A stretch of 14,089 nucleotides of DNA from an uncultured Bacteroidota bacterium (lineage in GTDB: Bacteria; Bacteroidota; Bacteroidia; Bacteroidales; P3): NCBI GenBank assembly GCA_900546465.1, contig URCX01000036.1:1-14089 (forward strand). Reading direction: 5' to 3'. Shown in pieces: positions 13,562 through 14,089 of this stretch (its first letter is position 1; each line of letters opens with the position of its first letter). A model generated the notes under the pieces. The model searched no databases, was not told the origin of the DNA, and saw only the letters and a list, made by a program, of their open reading frames with translations. A program made the position numbers and the translations under genes.

Positions 13562-13589
13562 ATTATTGCTTTCCGTTAAAAGCAATAAT
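13562..13589. repeat. Perfect 11-bp inverted repeat
   Basis: ATTATTGCTTT (13562-13572) and AAAGCAATAAT (13579-13589) pair around a 6-base loop (CCGTTA). It lies 3 bases from the next hairpin and may be a back-up terminator for the converging genes, although no T-run follows on either strand. Confidence 0.6.
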
Positions 13590-13591
13590 AT

Positions 13592-13634
13592 AAAATCGGA
13601 GTTTTCTTCCGTATCTTGGAAACAAACTCCGATT
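13592..13634 (-). terminator. Probable terminator of serS
   Basis: AATCGGAGTTT (13594-13604) and AAACTCCGATT (13624-13634) are perfect 11-base arms. An inner TTCC/GGAA stem (13607-13610 and 13618-13621) is separated from them by a 2x2 internal loop. On the minus strand the stem ends in ATTTTA, a short T-run, 54 bases after the serS stop. On the plus strand no T-run follows. Confidence 0.6.
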
Positions 13635-13688
13635 GTTATGATTGTGCCGTAAATTGTGTGCTTTCTCAGAAAGGTTCGACAATTCTTC

Positions 13689-14089
13689 TTAATCGATTTT
13701 CTCAAAGCCGGTATAAACTTGCAATGCTTTCGGTATATTGATACCGGTTGATGTTTGGTTGTTCTCCAATAAGGCTGCAAGCACACGAGGCAATGCCAAA
13801 GCACTGCCGTTCAAGGTATGTGCCAATTTAGTTTTGCCGTCCTTGTCCTTGTATCTTAGTTTCAATCTATTCGCTTGGTATGTCTCAAAGTTCGATACGC
13901 TGCTTACCTCCAACCAGCGTCCCTGTGCAGCCGACCAAACTTCAAAATCGTATGTTATCGCAGAAGTAAAACTCATGTCTCCACCGCATAAACGCAATAT
14001 TCTATACGGTAATTCCAATTTATCCAACAATCCGCCAACATGAGCTTTCATTACTTCGAGTTGTTCATAGGAATGTTCCGGTGTATCTA
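13689..14089 (-). CDS. serS: Seryl-tRNA synthetase, C-terminal part (5' end beyond the right edge)
   Basis: Class II aminoacyl-tRNA synthetase that charges tRNA-Ser; only the last 132 codons are in the window. The reading frame is open to the edge and begins within DTPEHSYEQLEVMKAHVGGL, so the ATG at 14051 is internal. Class II landmarks seen are LPYRILRLCGGDMSF, the serine-site region YDFEVWSAAQGRWLEVSSVSN with FETYQANRL, and motif 3, LNGSALALPRVLAALLENNQ, whose arginine binds ATP. The C-terminus VYTGFEKID is typical. It converges on the threonine aldolase gene and is followed by a strong hairpin. Confidence 0.97.
   Translation of the reverse strand, partial: DTPEHSYEQLEVMKAHVGGLLDKLELPYRILRLCGGDMSFTSAITYDFEVWSAAQGRWLEVSSVSNFETYQANRLKLRYKDKDGKTKLAHTLNGSALALPRVLAALLENNQTSTGINIPKALQVYTGFEKID

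Larger units (their letters stand above)
13381..13688. other. 308-base convergent gap between the threonine aldolase gene and serS
   Basis: No ORF of note. It holds, from left to right, a 12-base palindrome (13417-13428), a minus-strand promoter-like sequence (13504-13536), an 11-bp hairpin (13562-13589) and a second long hairpin (13594-13634) that likely ends serS transcription. The rest is AT-rich with nothing I recognise. Confidence 0.7.

Noticed and set aside
7053..13681. GTTCGACA shared by the radC-downstream region (7053-7060) and the serS-downstream region (13674-13681), giving similar NCRT...FLRK readings
   Set aside because: Only the 8-mer and loosely similar flanks are shared; in 14 kb this is not strong enough to call a dispersed repeat.

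Overview
The window looks like core chromosome of a Bacteroidota bacterium, most likely order Bacteroidales. Support comes from gene content and order (zapA with a coiled-coil gene and rny, fused ribBA, rplM-rpsI-rpsB-tsf), the general lack of Shine-Dalgarno sequences before the starts, and Bacteroidetes-type promoters: a -7 box TAnnTTTG, in five places directly followed by CA, upstream of correctly oriented genes. I see no insertion sequence, prophage, CRISPR array, tRNA or rRNA.

Left part (1-7907, all genes on the minus strand). Reading leftward from the middle: radC; a 505-base stretch with no convincing gene; a small two-helix membrane protein; a tight run of an Mpv17/PMP22-like membrane protein, a DcaP-like outer-membrane porin and dapF; ribBA; a short coiled-coil protein overlapping zapA; a structured RNA I assign to 6S RNA (ssrS); and rny, cut by the left edge. 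The 6S call rests on a closing stem, a second stem, a large A-rich central bubble, an apical hairpin and a T-run in the zapA-rny gap.

Right part (8008-13380, plus strand). A strong promoter and a structured leader precede rplM and rpsI. Two stacked hairpins separate these from rpsB and tsf, and a textbook intrinsic terminator follows tsf. Then come rsmA, mntP (overlapping rsmA by 8 bases) and a threonine-aldolase-family enzyme. The convergent gap after it holds two strong inverted repeats and an apparently orphan minus-strand promoter. The end of serS runs in from the right edge.

Functionally the window is housekeeping: translation (S2, S9, L13, EF-Ts, SerRS, RsmA), RNA decay (RNase Y), global transcription control (6S RNA), division (ZapA), cell-wall/lysine and riboflavin synthesis, and manganese export. 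No new defence or metabolic system is evident. The items most worth a second look are the 6S RNA locus, the Mpv17-like gene beside a porin and dapF, the hairpins around the ribosomal-protein genes, and the orphan promoter near 13504-13536.
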